Below, piece by piece: positions 32,487 to 41,758 of a stretch of 41,758 nt of DNA (the first letter of the stretch is position 1; every line of letters begins with the position of its first letter). The translations under genes were made by a program, and so were the position numbers. The stretch lies in contig JAIOOY010000080.1 in the NCBI GenBank assembly GCA_021414145.1, positions 1 to 41,758 of the forward strand, in the 5' to 3' direction. Below the pieces are notes generated by a model, which worked only from the letters and a program-made list of their open reading frames with translations, made no database searches and was not told where the DNA came from. Source of the DNA: Methylophilales bacterium. GTDB taxonomy: Bacteria > Pseudomonadota > Gammaproteobacteria > Burkholderiales > Methylophilaceae.

Positions 32487-33213
32487 TCTCCAACCACTTA
32501 TGATTCTGCCCGAGCGCCGCTGCAATACGTTGCCAACGACTAGGCATGGTGGCATCGATTTCTGCCGTAGTGGATTCAATGCGGCAGCCGCCACGCTCAA
32601 TACGCTGGTCTTCTACTATTTTCCATGCGCCTTGTGCCAATTCGGCCTTAAGCAGGTCTTTTACCAACGCGGCATCTAGGGGATGCAAATGAATTTGTGG
32701 GAGTTCTGCGCCCTGCGGCAGGCCTTCAATAGCACTTTTAATAACTGGAATCAACAAGTTAGGTTTTGCCGCCAAAGCTTCACGTAGCATTTGTTTGGCC
32801 ACATCCAGTGCCAACGCAACAACATCTGCACTAATTTCCTGACGAAATTCTTCCACTGCTGAGACAAAGCTTGAAAATAGTGGTGCTAGAGGTTCTGCTT
32901 TTGCCACCGCCTCTTCATAGCCCTTACTATAGCCAGCTTCACGCCCTTCGGCATGGCCTGCCTCATAACCTTCAGTATGCCCCGCTTCAAGACCTTCAAC
33001 TAACCCGGCTTCGTAGCCTTCTTTATGAGCGTCATGATAAATACGACCGATGTCGTCCGCGCTAGGTAATTCCGGAACAGGAGCAGAGGGCTCTTCAATT
33101 ACCTCATCTTCAACCAATAGCTCTTCTACTACAGGCTGATTCTGTTCAATGCGCGCAGGATTCCACGGATGATAATCGTGCAGGTTTTCAACTTGGATAA
33201 ATTTGGCGGCCAT
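32476..33213 (-). CDS. fliH: Flagellar assembly protein FliH
   Basis: Repetitive G-x3-G-like segment plus C-terminal FliH domain ([19 protein letters not shown]); position between fliG and fliI. Confidence 0.94.
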   Translation of the reverse strand: MAAKFIQVENLHDYHPWNPARIEQNQPVVEELLVEDEVIEEPSAPVPELPSADDIGRIYHDAHKEGYEAGLVEGLEAGHTEGYEAGHAEGREAGYSKGYEEAVAKAEPLAPLFSSFVSAVEEFRQEISADVVALALDVAKQMLREALAAKPNLLIPVIKSAIEGLPQGAELPQIHLHPLDAALVKDLLKAELAQGAWKIVEDQRIERGGCRIESTTAEIDATMPSRWQRIAAALGQNHKWLENDK

Positions 33214-33282
33214 TAAATTCCTGCCAACTCGGTTAAGCGCAAGTAGCTAAATGCCAAAAAGCATCGCGTACTGCCGCAACCA

Positions 33283-34278
33283 CTATAAAAACTTCTCATC
33301 GCTCTTGCCGGCCAATACAATCTGACCTTCATCAGCCAAGCGTCGAGCAATCTTGAGTATGCCTTTCTGTTCAGTATCAACCTCAGAAAGGCGAACCGGA
33401 CCTTTGGCTTCGAGGTCATCACGTAGCATTTCTGAAGCACGTGCTGACATATTCTTGAATATTTTGTCACGCAATTCAACAGAGGCTCCCTTGAGTGCAA
33501 TAACTAAGGTTTCGGACTGAACCTCACGTAATAGCAATTGAATACCTCTATCATCAATGGCAACAATGTCCTCAAATACAAACATTTCATCTTGAATGCG
33601 CTGTGCCAATTCAGCATCGAATTCTTTAATATTATTGATAACATCGACTTCTGCGCCGCCGCCCATGTGGTTAAGAATTTCTGCGGCCGTTTTGACACCA
33701 CCCATTTGACGTTTCACGCGATCACCACCCGCCAGCAATTCGGTCAACACACTATTCAACTCGCTCAGTGCATGCGGTTGTATGCCATCCAGCGTAGCGA
33801 TACGTAACATCACATCGTTACGCAAGCGTTCTACAAAGCGCCCCAGGATTGAACTGGCTTGATCATGGTCAAGGTGCACCAAGATAGTCGCGATAATCTG
33901 CGGATGCTCGTTCTTGATGAGTTCCGCAACAGCAGGAGCTTCCATCCACTTCAGACCTTCAATACCACTGGTATCGCCACCAGTCATAATGCGGTCAAGC
34001 AAGGAATTGGCTTTATCTGCCCCCAATGCCTGAATCATCATGGTTCTGATGTAATCATCGGCTCCCATACCTAGAGAGGTACGATTCTCGGTCTCCTTAC
34101 GGAACTCATGTAATACGTCACGAATTTCCTCGTGCGTGACATTTTCCAAGCCCGCCATGGAGATACCCACTTTTTGCACCTCGCCAGGTCCCAAACTCTT
34201 CAGCACTTCAGCCGCCACCGCCTCATCAGCGACGCTCATGAGCAGAATTGCACTTTTACGAATGCCGCCTTCACTCAT
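33283..34278 (-). CDS. fliG: Flagellar motor switch protein FliG
   Basis: KSAILLMSVADEAVAAEVLKSLGPGEVQKVG; NEHPQIIATILVHLDHDQASSIL; MSARASEMLRDDLEAKGPVRLSEVD. Confidence 0.98.
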   Translation of the reverse strand: MSEGGIRKSAILLMSVADEAVAAEVLKSLGPGEVQKVGISMAGLENVTHEEIRDVLHEFRKETENRTSLGMGADDYIRTMMIQALGADKANSLLDRIMTGGDTSGIEGLKWMEAPAVAELIKNEHPQIIATILVHLDHDQASSILGRFVERLRNDVMLRIATLDGIQPHALSELNSVLTELLAGGDRVKRQMGGVKTAAEILNHMGGGAEVDVINNIKEFDAELAQRIQDEMFVFEDIVAIDDRGIQLLLREVQSETLVIALKGASVELRDKIFKNMSARASEMLRDDLEAKGPVRLSEVDTEQKGILKIARRLADEGQIVLAGKSDEKFL

Positions 34279-36008
34279 TGTCTGTTCACCCAGTCTTTAA
34301 TCACGTTGGCCACAATCTTAGGATCATCCTTAACCATTTGTCGGAATAGCGCGAGTTCTTCTTCGTAGTCAAGCACACGTCCAGCGCGCAGAGGAACGCC
34401 ATTTTCGTCAAACTCAACCGCATTCGCAGCAGCTTCCATGGCCAATCTTTCTTCCTCGGCGATTCTCGCTTCCTCAACCAATCTTTCTTCCTCAGCCATA
34501 CGTTCGGCCTCCAGAGCGGCTGCCAATACTTCCGCTTCGGTTGGTATCCCCAATGTTTTATATACGGCCGGTTTGATTACAGCCAACAACAGGTACAGTG
34601 CCAAACCCGCGAGTAACAGATACTTCATAATACTCAACGCCAGCGCCTGCAGGGCTGGATCTTTCCAGAACGGCAGCTCTTCTTTCTCAGTGCCATCTTT
34701 GCTAAACGCAGCGTTCACTACATTCAAGGTATCACCACGCGCACCATTAAAACCCATCGCCTCTTTAGTCAAATTATAGACTTGCGTCAACTCTTGTTGG
34801 GTAAACGGCCGCGAAATTAGTTTGCCTTTTTTGTCCTTACTTATTTTGTTATTCACCACCACTGCAACCGATAAGCGCTTAACCGCACCCACCTGCTTCT
34901 TAATATGGCTGATGGTCTTGTCAACTTCGTAGTTTGTAGTTGCTTCCTTATGTAAAGGCACGATAGGTGGAGTTGATCCAGGCTTGGCTCCGCTAACAGT
35001 AATAGGTGCGGTTGCCGCGCCTGGCGGCTGATTGGATAAGGCCCCAGGAACACCAGCAGCGCCAGTACCATCACCCAACGTTTCTGCAGTTTGTTGGCTT
35101 CTGATTGCAGACTGGTCCGGGCCTGGATTTGGTCTATAGGCCTCAGCAGTTTGTTCTACTTCAGAGAAATCAATATCCACTGCCACTTGTGCCCGCACAT
35201 TGTCGGGACCGGTAATCGCCGCCAAAATATTTTCAATGCGCTTAACGTAGGTCTGCTCTACCCCTAAGGTGTACTCCATTTCAGGAGAATCCAAACCGAA
35301 CGGGTTCTTCTTCTTTTCGCCAGTCAGCAGATTACTGTCTTGGTCAACAATGGTGACGCTCTTAGGTGGCATTTCGGGTACGCTACTAGCCACCAGATGC
35401 ACAATGGCATCCACCTGCTCCTCATTCAGCTTGCGGCCTGGGTGCAGGTTCACCAAGATAGAAGCAGAGGGTTTTTGCTGATCTCGGACAAACACCGTCT
35501 CCTTGGGCATAGCCAAGTGTACTCGTGCACTCTCCACCGAAGAGATAGCCATAATCGTACGCGTGATTTCCCCTTCCAAAGCACGCTGATAGGCTACGTT
35601 TTCCTGAAATTGGGTCACCCCGATTTTCATATTGTCCATCAAGTCAAACCCAACGGTGCCACCCTTAGGCAGACCTTGGGCGGCTAATTTCAGACGTGCA
35701 TCGTAGACGGAATTCGCTGGCACTAGAATGGCTCCGCCACCTTCTGCCATCTTGTAGGGAATGTTGAGTTTTTGCAGGGACTCGATGACGGCACCGCCAT
35801 CACGATCGGACAGGTTGCTGAACAAAGGCTTGTAATCAGGCTCTCTAGACCAAATTACCGAGCCGATAATAATCGCCACGAAGGCAGCTATCCCTATCAT
35901 CAGCAACAGCCTGCGATTGGGTGGCATCTCTTCGAAATTACGCTTCAAAGCAGCCAGCGGCGACTCCGGAGCATTATCTAAATCATCAGTTATTGTTGTC
36001 GATTCCAT
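34275..36008 (-). CDS. fliF: Flagellar M-ring protein FliF
   Basis: YKPLFSNLSDRDGGAVIESLQKLNIPYKMAEGGGAILVPANSVYDARLKLAAQGLPKGGTVGFDLMD. Confidence 0.98.
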   Translation of the reverse strand: MESTTITDDLDNAPESPLAALKRNFEEMPPNRRLLLMIGIAAFVAIIIGSVIWSREPDYKPLFSNLSDRDGGAVIESLQKLNIPYKMAEGGGAILVPANSVYDARLKLAAQGLPKGGTVGFDLMDNMKIGVTQFQENVAYQRALEGEITRTIMAISSVESARVHLAMPKETVFVRDQQKPSASILVNLHPGRKLNEEQVDAIVHLVASSVPEMPPKSVTIVDQDSNLLTGEKKKNPFGLDSPEMEYTLGVEQTYVKRIENILAAITGPDNVRAQVAVDIDFSEVEQTAEAYRPNPGPDQSAIRSQQTAETLGDGTGAAGVPGALSNQPPGAATAPITVSGAKPGSTPPIVPLHKEATTNYEVDKTISHIKKQVGAVKRLSVAVVVNNKISKDKKGKLISRPFTQQELTQVYNLTKEAMGFNGARGDTLNVVNAAFSKDGTEKEELPFWKDPALQALALSIMKYLLLAGLALYLLLAVIKPAVYKTLGIPTEAEVLAAALEAERMAEEERLVEEARIAEEERLAMEAAANAVEFDENGVPLRAGRVLDYEEELALFRQMVKDDPKIVANVIKDWVNRQ

Positions 36009-36143
36009 TGTACTAACAAATGCTCGTTGTCTTTTTCATCGCCATTGTAAAGCAATCCGCTCCGTTGTGAAGCCATTGCCGCCAGTTTTTACTTGCGTCA
36101 GCACTGACACCATCATGATTCGTGATACAAGTCATCTGGGCGA

Positions 36144-36833
36144 TTAGTCTCGCTCGCCCAGCAGCGCCATCAATAACGACAGCAAATTCACAAACAAATT
36201 ATAAATATCCAAGTACAGCGCCAAGGTCGCCATTACATAATTGGTCTCTCCGCCTTGAACAATACGGCTTACATCAAAGAGGATGTAGCCAGAAAATATC
36301 AGTACGGCGATACCTGAGAGTGCCAGAGACAAAGCTGGAATATGAAAAAACAGATTTGCCAGAGAAACGACTATCAGCAGAATCAAGCCTACCAGCAAAA
36401 AATTTCCCAAAAAACTGAAGTCTTTCTTGCTTACAGTAGCCACACCCGCCAAGGTCATAAAAATAAGCCCTGTCCCGCCAGCAGCAAGCCCCACTAGTTG
36501 CCCGCCATTCCTTAAGTGCAACGCCACTTGCAATATAGGCCCAAGCATCAAGCCCAAAAATCCAGTGAGCGCCAACAGCAATAAAACTCCTAAAGCACCG
36601 TTGCGGTTAGCAAAAATCCCCATCGTCAAGCCAAACATAATCGCCAACATGCCCACAAATGTCACTACAGGGTGCTGCGCCATGAAGGATAGATTCATGC
36701 TAACCCCGACCAGAGCGCCAATAACCGTGGGTAACATGGTCAAGCCTAACAACAGGTAGGTATTGCGAAGAACCTTGTGAGTGTCAATATCTGCTACGGC
36801 TGTATTGCTTGGGAGCGAGTATTCTTGCTGCAT
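36144..36833 (-). CDS. Bax inhibitor-1/YccA family membrane protein
   Basis: LRNTYLLLGLTMLPTVIGALVGVS; seven TM-like segments; SGYILFDVSRIVQGGETNYVMATLALYLDIYNLFVNLLSLL. Confidence 0.95.
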   Translation of the reverse strand: MQQEYSLPSNTAVADIDTHKVLRNTYLLLGLTMLPTVIGALVGVSMNLSFMAQHPVVTFVGMLAIMFGLTMGIFANRNGALGVLLLLALTGFLGLMLGPILQVALHLRNGGQLVGLAAGGTGLIFMTLAGVATVSKKDFSFLGNFLLVGLILLIVVSLANLFFHIPALSLALSGIAVLIFSGYILFDVSRIVQGGETNYVMATLALYLDIYNLFVNLLSLLMALLGERD

Positions 36834-37015
36834 AGACGAAGGTTCCCTTATTTAGTTAAGCCCAAAACTTAATGTGGCTTCAAATTCTACCGCATACTTT
36901 ATTGATATGCATTACAAATTCAAGAATTCAATGCGTTCTGGGGCAAGCGTAACCAAAGCGCACAAAAAATTCAAGTATGAATTGCACAAAAGCCCGAGGA
37001 AATTTAGTGCGCGAC

Positions 37016-37804
37016 TTATAGCGCAGCGACGGTTAAATAACTGGTGACAGCAGTTTGAGCGGTAAAGCCACTCGCGGAATCCAATTGAACACCTAACTGG
37101 GCTTGAAAATCTTGTTTCGGAACATCCGCTTGCGGAACTTGATTTTGTTGAGCTTGATTTTGTTGCACCCGATCAGCTTCACGATTGCGCGCAGCCGCAT
37201 CGGCACGGCGCATCGCCTCTTTGGACTTTTCCGTATCATCTGTCTGCTTAGGCTTCTCTGCTGGCGGCACATCTCTGGCTTGCACAAACATGGCGGCAAA
37301 TTCTTGCAAGGCCGCAAATGCTCCTTTACCATCCTCATTAAACGCTTTAATAAGCTGCTTTTGATTGATGGCAAAACCACCATTCCCCTGACTCTCAATA
37401 CCAATTTTTTTGGCGGGGACAATGCTGTCGACAAACTCCTTGGCGCGGGCAACAAATGAACGACCACTGCCAAATTCCGCCAATGAATTAGCTAGCGTGG
37501 TGCCAAGCGCATTAAGTGAACTCACAACACCTTGCACTGCTACCTTGAAATCACTCAACGTCGGGGGAACATTGGCATTTTGCAGAGCTCCGGCTTGAGC
37601 CTGTAAACTCTCCAGGGTAAGTCTAGACTTACCCGAAGAGCTAATCAGAGATACGGAACTAAAATTTGAACTAGTGGGAGATGCCGCTTCTTTTTGTGCG
37701 GCAGCGATGATTTCTTGCGCCGTCCCTTGACGCGCAATCGCGCCAGCGGCACTAACGCCATCACTATTAAGCAAAGTCACGTTAGAAGAAATTGAAATCG
37801 CCAT
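37016..37804 (-). CDS. Hypothetical protein with FliD C-terminal-like region
   Basis: LSDFKVAVQGVVSSLNALGTTLANSLAEFGSGRSFVARAKEFVDSIVPAKKIGIESQGNGGFAINQKQLIKAFNEDGKGAFAALQEFAA resembles the FliD_C pattern; Q/N-rich tail. Confidence 0.65.
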   Translation of the reverse strand: MAISISSNVTLLNSDGVSAAGAIARQGTAQEIIAAAQKEAASPTSSNFSSVSLISSSGKSRLTLESLQAQAGALQNANVPPTLSDFKVAVQGVVSSLNALGTTLANSLAEFGSGRSFVARAKEFVDSIVPAKKIGIESQGNGGFAINQKQLIKAFNEDGKGAFAALQEFAAMFVQARDVPPAEKPKQTDDTEKSKEAMRRADAAARNREADRVQQNQAQQNQVPQADVPKQDFQAQLGVQLDSASGFTAQTAVTSYLTVAAL

Positions 37805-37903
37805 CAGCGCACCTTTATTAATGGGCGAAAAGCGCTACATAATTACAGCTCGGATACTAAATCTTTAACTCGTAACAATCAAGTTAAAACTACTACTTTC
37901 CTG

Positions 37904-38959
37904 TTATGCCTCAGGTAATTGCAGATCACCCTCGGCAACGCCTATCGTCGCCGTATTTCGCACTGCTGCCACGAACTCGGCGTCTTCATGTAGCGCGGTG
38001 ATGGTGGGTGGATGTGGGCGACCATGCATACGCGCCAATCTGGCCATCGCCACCGCTGAAATCTTCAAATCCAAAGACTCTAGCAACTCATCTGCCATGT
38101 CTGGGCGATTACATACCAGCACCATGTCGCAACCTGCATCAAACGCCGCCGTCGCACGCTCGGTGACATTGCCCGCCACCACCGCACCCTCCATCGCCAG
38201 ATCGTCGCTAAAAATCACGCCGTTAAAACCTAAATGACGACGCAACACCTGATGCAACCATATCTTGGAAAATCCCGCCGGCTTGTCATCCACTTTAGGG
38301 TAAATTACATGTGCGGGCATTACTGCGTGCATACCAGCATCCACCATGCGCCGGAAGGGCTCTAAATCGTCAGCTTCAATCTGGGCAAAAGTACGCGTAT
38401 CTACCGGAATTTCCGTGTGCGAATCAGCCGCCACAAAACCGTGCCCAGGAAAATGTTTGCCTACCGTCGCCATACCGCCGCGCTTTAAGCCCAGCATCAA
38501 CGCCTGAGCGATTTCTGCGATAGCCTCCGTATTGCGGTGAAAGGCACGATTACCAATCACGGCACTGTTACCAAAGTCTATATCCAACACTGGAGTGAAG
38601 CTGAAATCCACACCATAGGCACGGAGCTCAGCAGCCAACACCCAGCCCGCTTGCTCGGCGAGTTCTTTGGCACGTTTGCGATTCTTATCCCAGATTTTAC
38701 CCAATTCGCGCATAGCTGGGATGCGCGTAAAACCTTCCTTAAAACGCTGCACACGCCCGCCTTCGTGATCCACGGCTATCAACAATGGTGGCTGACGCAC
38801 CTCGTGAATGGCGGCGGTGAGGGCTTTTAATTGCGCAGGTGATTGGTAATTTCGCGCGAACAAAATCACCCCGCCCACCAATGGATGCTGCAAACGGCGG
38901 ATGTCATCCGCATTAAGTTCAAGTCCTTCCACATCCAGCATCACGGGGCCAAGCGACAT
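37904..38959 (-). CDS. nagZ: Beta-N-acetylhexosaminidase
   Basis: [60 protein letters not shown] (GH3 NagZ). Confidence 0.97.
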   Translation of the reverse strand: MSLGPVMLDVEGLELNADDIRRLQHPLVGGVILFARNYQSPAQLKALTAAIHEVRQPPLLIAVDHEGGRVQRFKEGFTRIPAMRELGKIWDKNRKRAKELAEQAGWVLAAELRAYGVDFSFTPVLDIDFGNSAVIGNRAFHRNTEAIAEIAQALMLGLKRGGMATVGKHFPGHGFVAADSHTEIPVDTRTFAQIEADDLEPFRRMVDAGMHAVMPAHVIYPKVDDKPAGFSKIWLHQVLRRHLGFNGVIFSDDLAMEGAVVAGNVTERATAAFDAGCDMVLVCNRPDMADELLESLDLKISAVAMARLARMHGRPHPPTITALHEDAEFVAAVRNTATIGVAEGDLQLPEA

Positions 38960-38974
38960 AGATTCTCCAGAAAG

Positions 38975-39682
38975 CTAATTTTTTAGGGCAAAGGGATTAA
39001 AGTCAGTATTGTAATCGTAATAGTCTTCATGCTCGGCGGATTTGAGCCAAGCCACAATTTTGTAGGTCACCGGTGTGAACAGCACTTCTACACCCACTTT
39101 GGCGAGAAACTGTGCCAACACAATCATCGGCATCTGGTCATCTGGAAAATCCCCGGAACCATAAAACGCCAGAGGAAAGAACAACATAGAATCCACTGCC
39201 TCGCCAAAAATGGTAGACCCTATGGTGCGCGTCCATAACCAGCGCCCTTGCGTCATCATTTTCATCTTGGCGAGCACATAAGAGTTGACGAATTCGCCGC
39301 TCCAAAACGCCACCAACGATGCCAGTGCGATACGCCAAGTCGAGCCATAGACGCTGTTATAAGCGGCTTGATCGTGCCAAAATGGCGCGGCGGGTAAGGT
39401 GACGATCACCCACGCCATGAACGAGGCAAAGGTCAATGCGGTGAACCCCGCCCAAATGACTCGGCGCGAACTGGCGTAACCGTAAACCTCGGTGAGAATA
39501 TCGCCAAAAATGAATGAGATAGGGAAAAACATGATGCCCGCACCGAAGGTCAGCACACCTAAAATGGGTAAGCTGATTTGCGTAACTTTGCCGGGACCAA
39601 TGAGGTTGGAGCACACAAGAACAGTGACAAACGCCACCATGACGAGGTCGTAATAACGATATTGTCGGCGCGGGGCAGTCAT
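38975..39682 (-). CDS. yhhQ: Queuosine-precursor transporter, YhhQ/VUT family
   Basis: YYDLVMVAFVTVLVCSNLIGPGKV; FFPISFIFGDILTEVYGYASSRRVIWAGF; SLVAFWSGEFVNSYVLAKMK. Confidence 0.92.
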   Translation of the reverse strand: MTAPRRQYRYYDLVMVAFVTVLVCSNLIGPGKVTQISLPILGVLTFGAGIMFFPISFIFGDILTEVYGYASSRRVIWAGFTALTFASFMAWVIVTLPAAPFWHDQAAYNSVYGSTWRIALASLVAFWSGEFVNSYVLAKMKMMTQGRWLWTRTIGSTIFGEAVDSMLFFPLAFYGSGDFPDDQMPMIVLAQFLAKVGVEVLFTPVTYKIVAWLKSAEHEDYYDYNTDFNPFALKN

Positions 39683-39700
39683 GGGTTCAGATGATAACAG

Positions 39701-40486
39701 CTAGCATTCATTTCTTACATCCAGCCGGTCACGCAAGGCATCGCCCAACATGTTCACCGCCAGCACCAGCGACATCAAACTCACTCCCACCGCCAGCACA
39801 TAATGCGGCGCAACCAGCAGGTATCTTGTACCGTCACGCAGCATCGCCCCCCAGGAGGCACTTGGCGCTTGTATGCCCAGCCCCAGAAACGACAGGCTGG
39901 CCTCGGCAATGATGAGGCTTGCGATACTAAACGTGGCCTCCACCAACAAAGGTGCCAGCAATAAAGGGAACAAGTGATGCAACAAGATGCGCGGAGTGCT
40001 AGCACCCAACACTTGCGCCGCCAACACATGCTGCCGGCCTCGTAAAGCCAAAGTTTGGGCGCGGGTCAAACGTGCGTAACCCACCCATGAAGTCAGACAC
40101 AACGCGAGGATAAGATTATTCACACCATATCCAAGCACCGCAGCAAAGGCTATCGCCAACAGAATCCCGGGGAATGCCAGAAACACGTCCGTGATATTCA
40201 TCAACAGTCTATCCAACCAACCACCAAAATAGCCAGCAACCAAGCCTACACTGGTACCCACGCTAAAAGTCACCAGCGTCACTGTTGCCGCCACCGTCAG
40301 CGAAACCCGTGCACCAGCACACAACCGCGCCAGAATATCGCGGCCTAAATCATCGTTACCCAACCAGTGTGCGTGGTTGGGAGAGCAGAGGATAAAGTCA
40401 AGATGAATGATGTCAGGAGTGAGCCAAGCAGCAGCCATTGCAGCAGCCACCCAAAACAACAATATCACTAAAGCAGCCTTGCTCAT
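39701..40486 (-). CDS. ABC transporter permease, DppC/OppC-like
   Basis: HWLGNDDLGRDILARLCAGARVSLTVA; EASLSFLGLGIQAPSASWGAMLRDG. ATG 40486 overlaps the TGA of the upstream permease. Confidence 0.94.
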   Translation of the reverse strand: MSKAALVILLFWVAAAMAAAWLTPDIIHLDFILCSPNHAHWLGNDDLGRDILARLCAGARVSLTVAATVTLVTFSVGTSVGLVAGYFGGWLDRLLMNITDVFLAFPGILLAIAFAAVLGYGVNNLILALCLTSWVGYARLTRAQTLALRGRQHVLAAQVLGASTPRILLHHLFPLLLAPLLVEATFSIASLIIAEASLSFLGLGIQAPSASWGAMLRDGTRYLLVAPHYVLAVGVSLMSLVLAVNMLGDALRDRLDVRNEC

Positions 40487-41397
40487 TTGCCGCGCCCTAC
40501 TCTTGGGTCCAGCTGTCCATAAGCCAAATCTGTTAACAAATTCACCAGCACATACGTCAGCGCTATCACCAGCACGCAAGCCTGTGTCACCGGATAGTCT
40601 CGCTTTTCGATAGATTCCACCAGTAATCGCCCGATGCCTTCCCAGCCAAATACCGTTTCAGTAATCACCGCGCCTGCCAACAACGAACCCAGTTGCAAAC
40701 CTATCACCGTCACCACCGGCAATAACGCGGGGTTCAGCGCATGGCGTAGCACTACCAAGCGTTCCGGCAAGCCTTTGGCACGGGCGGTACGCACAAAATC
40801 CTCGTTTAGGGTTTCCAATAAACTGGCGCGGGTCATACGGGTCAAGATAGCCGCCAATCCACAGGCCAAGGTCAGTGCGGGCAGGAAAATAGAACTACCA
40901 CTTTCCATACCGCTCACCGGTAGCCAGCCCAGCCACAGCGCAAACACCAGCATCAGCAAAGGTCCCAGCCAGAAATGTGGCATGGCAGAAAGTGTGAGGG
41001 ATGACAGCGTGGCAAGGCGATCAGGCCAATGCAAGTGGTGCAAAGCGGCCACAATGCCCAATGGCAAACCTATCAACAACGCTATCGCTAAAGCCAGCAA
41101 AGCCAGCTTTGCCGTTGCTGGAATACGCTCTGCCAACACACTGGAAATTTCGTTGTGACTATGGATAGAGCGTCCGAAATCGCCTTGCGCAAGCTTGCCA
41201 AGGTAGTTCGCAAACTGGGTAGGCAATGGCTGATCCAGCCCTAAGTCGGCACGTAACTGGGTGCGGTCAGCGCTGGTAGCAGATTCGCCCAGCATCACTT
41301 CTACCGGATCGCCGGGGATGAGATGAACTAACAGGAAAGTCAGCAGGAGTACCCCGAAAACAACGGGAATGACGGCGAGTAGGCGTTTGAACAGCAT
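40483..41397 (-). CDS. ABC transporter permease, DppB/OppB-like
   Basis: MLFKRLLAVIPVVFGVLLLTFLLVHLIPGDPVEVMLG; ETVFGWEGIGRLLVESIEKRDYPVTQACVLVIALTYVLVNLLTDLAYGQLDPRV. Confidence 0.95.
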   Translation of the reverse strand: MLFKRLLAVIPVVFGVLLLTFLLVHLIPGDPVEVMLGESATSADRTQLRADLGLDQPLPTQFANYLGKLAQGDFGRSIHSHNEISSVLAERIPATAKLALLALAIALLIGLPLGIVAALHHLHWPDRLATLSSLTLSAMPHFWLGPLLMLVFALWLGWLPVSGMESGSSIFLPALTLACGLAAILTRMTRASLLETLNEDFVRTARAKGLPERLVVLRHALNPALLPVVTVIGLQLGSLLAGAVITETVFGWEGIGRLLVESIEKRDYPVTQACVLVIALTYVLVNLLTDLAYGQLDPRVGRGK

Positions 41398-41757
41398 TTA
41401 TTCCTGAATCTCAACCACCGTGCCAACAGGAACCCCTGCAAATAATTCCACCACATCCCTATTCCGCATTCGGATGCATCCATGCGATTGCGGCACTCCC
41501 ATCGGTTCGGAGTCTGGCGTACCGTGGATGTAAATGTAGCGCTGCATGGACTCACAATCGCCCAAGCGGTTGAAGCCCACTTCACAACCGGAAAGCCAGA
41601 GGATGCGCGACAGCATCCAGTCGCGCTGTGGAAATTGCGCGCCTAGCTCCGGCGTATAGATTTCGCCGGTGGGACGACGTCCGATGAAGACTGTATTTTC
41701 AGGCTGCCCTGCCCCGATCTTGGCACGGATTATGTGCCTGCCGCGCGGCGTGCAATT
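41398..41757 (-). CDS. L,D-transpeptidase (YkuD domain), truncated at window edge
   Basis: Frame stays open to the edge (...IGAGQPENTVFIGRRPTGEIYTPELGAQFPQRDWMLSRILWLSGCEVGFN...). Catalytic motif IHGTPDSEPMGVPQSHGCIRM. Confidence 0.9.
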   Translation of the reverse strand, partial: NCTPRGRHIIRAKIGAGQPENTVFIGRRPTGEIYTPELGAQFPQRDWMLSRILWLSGCEVGFNRLGDCESMQRYIYIHGTPDSEPMGVPQSHGCIRMRNRDVVELFAGVPVGTVVEIQE

Positions 41758-41758
41758 G

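Noticed and set aside
36009-36143. Possible sigma54 promoter upstream of fliF
   Set aside because: No GG-N10-GC arrangement on the minus strand was found in this gap.
37138-37170. TTGATTTTGTTGAGC repeat as a CRISPR-like or phase-variable array
   Set aside because: Only a short degenerate in-frame duplication coding QQNQAQQNQ; no spacers.

Overview
This 41.8 kb window looks like chromosome from a betaproteobacterium (inferred from gene content and order). It is almost entirely coding. From left to right it holds: a 5'-truncated YbiT-type ABC-F ATPase; a small zinc-ribbon protein; a twin-CBS protein; two coupled secreted proteins of unknown function; a class III adenylate cyclase with a C-terminal PilZ-like segment; tRNA-Ser(CGA); an MltF-like lytic transglycosylase; a K+-channel-like protein; serS; rarA; a GT1/MGT-type glycosyltransferase; a two-partner-secretion module (TpsB, TpsA, FecR-domain protein); lolA; ftsK; trxB; an Smr protein; ispF and ispD; a PAS-GGDEF diguanylate cyclase; amtB; a contiguous flagellar operon fliF-G-H-I-J-K-L-M-N-O-P-Q-R; a BI-1/YccA family protein; a FliD-C-like orphan; nagZ; a YhhQ-type transporter; DppB/DppC-type permeases; and a truncated YkuD L,D-transpeptidase. 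The main points for follow-up are: (1) the TPS module plus glycosyltransferase sits inside the widely conserved trxB/ftsK-lolA-rarA-serS block, like inserted cargo; (2) TpsA and the FecR protein share an unusual cysteine and C-terminal tail layout; (3) a well-formed sigma54 promoter with tandem NtrC-like sites lies upstream of amtB; (4) an adenylate cyclase-PilZ fusion; (5) an orphan FliD-C-like protein beside the flagellar operon. No CRISPR array, transposase, integrase or rRNA was seen.
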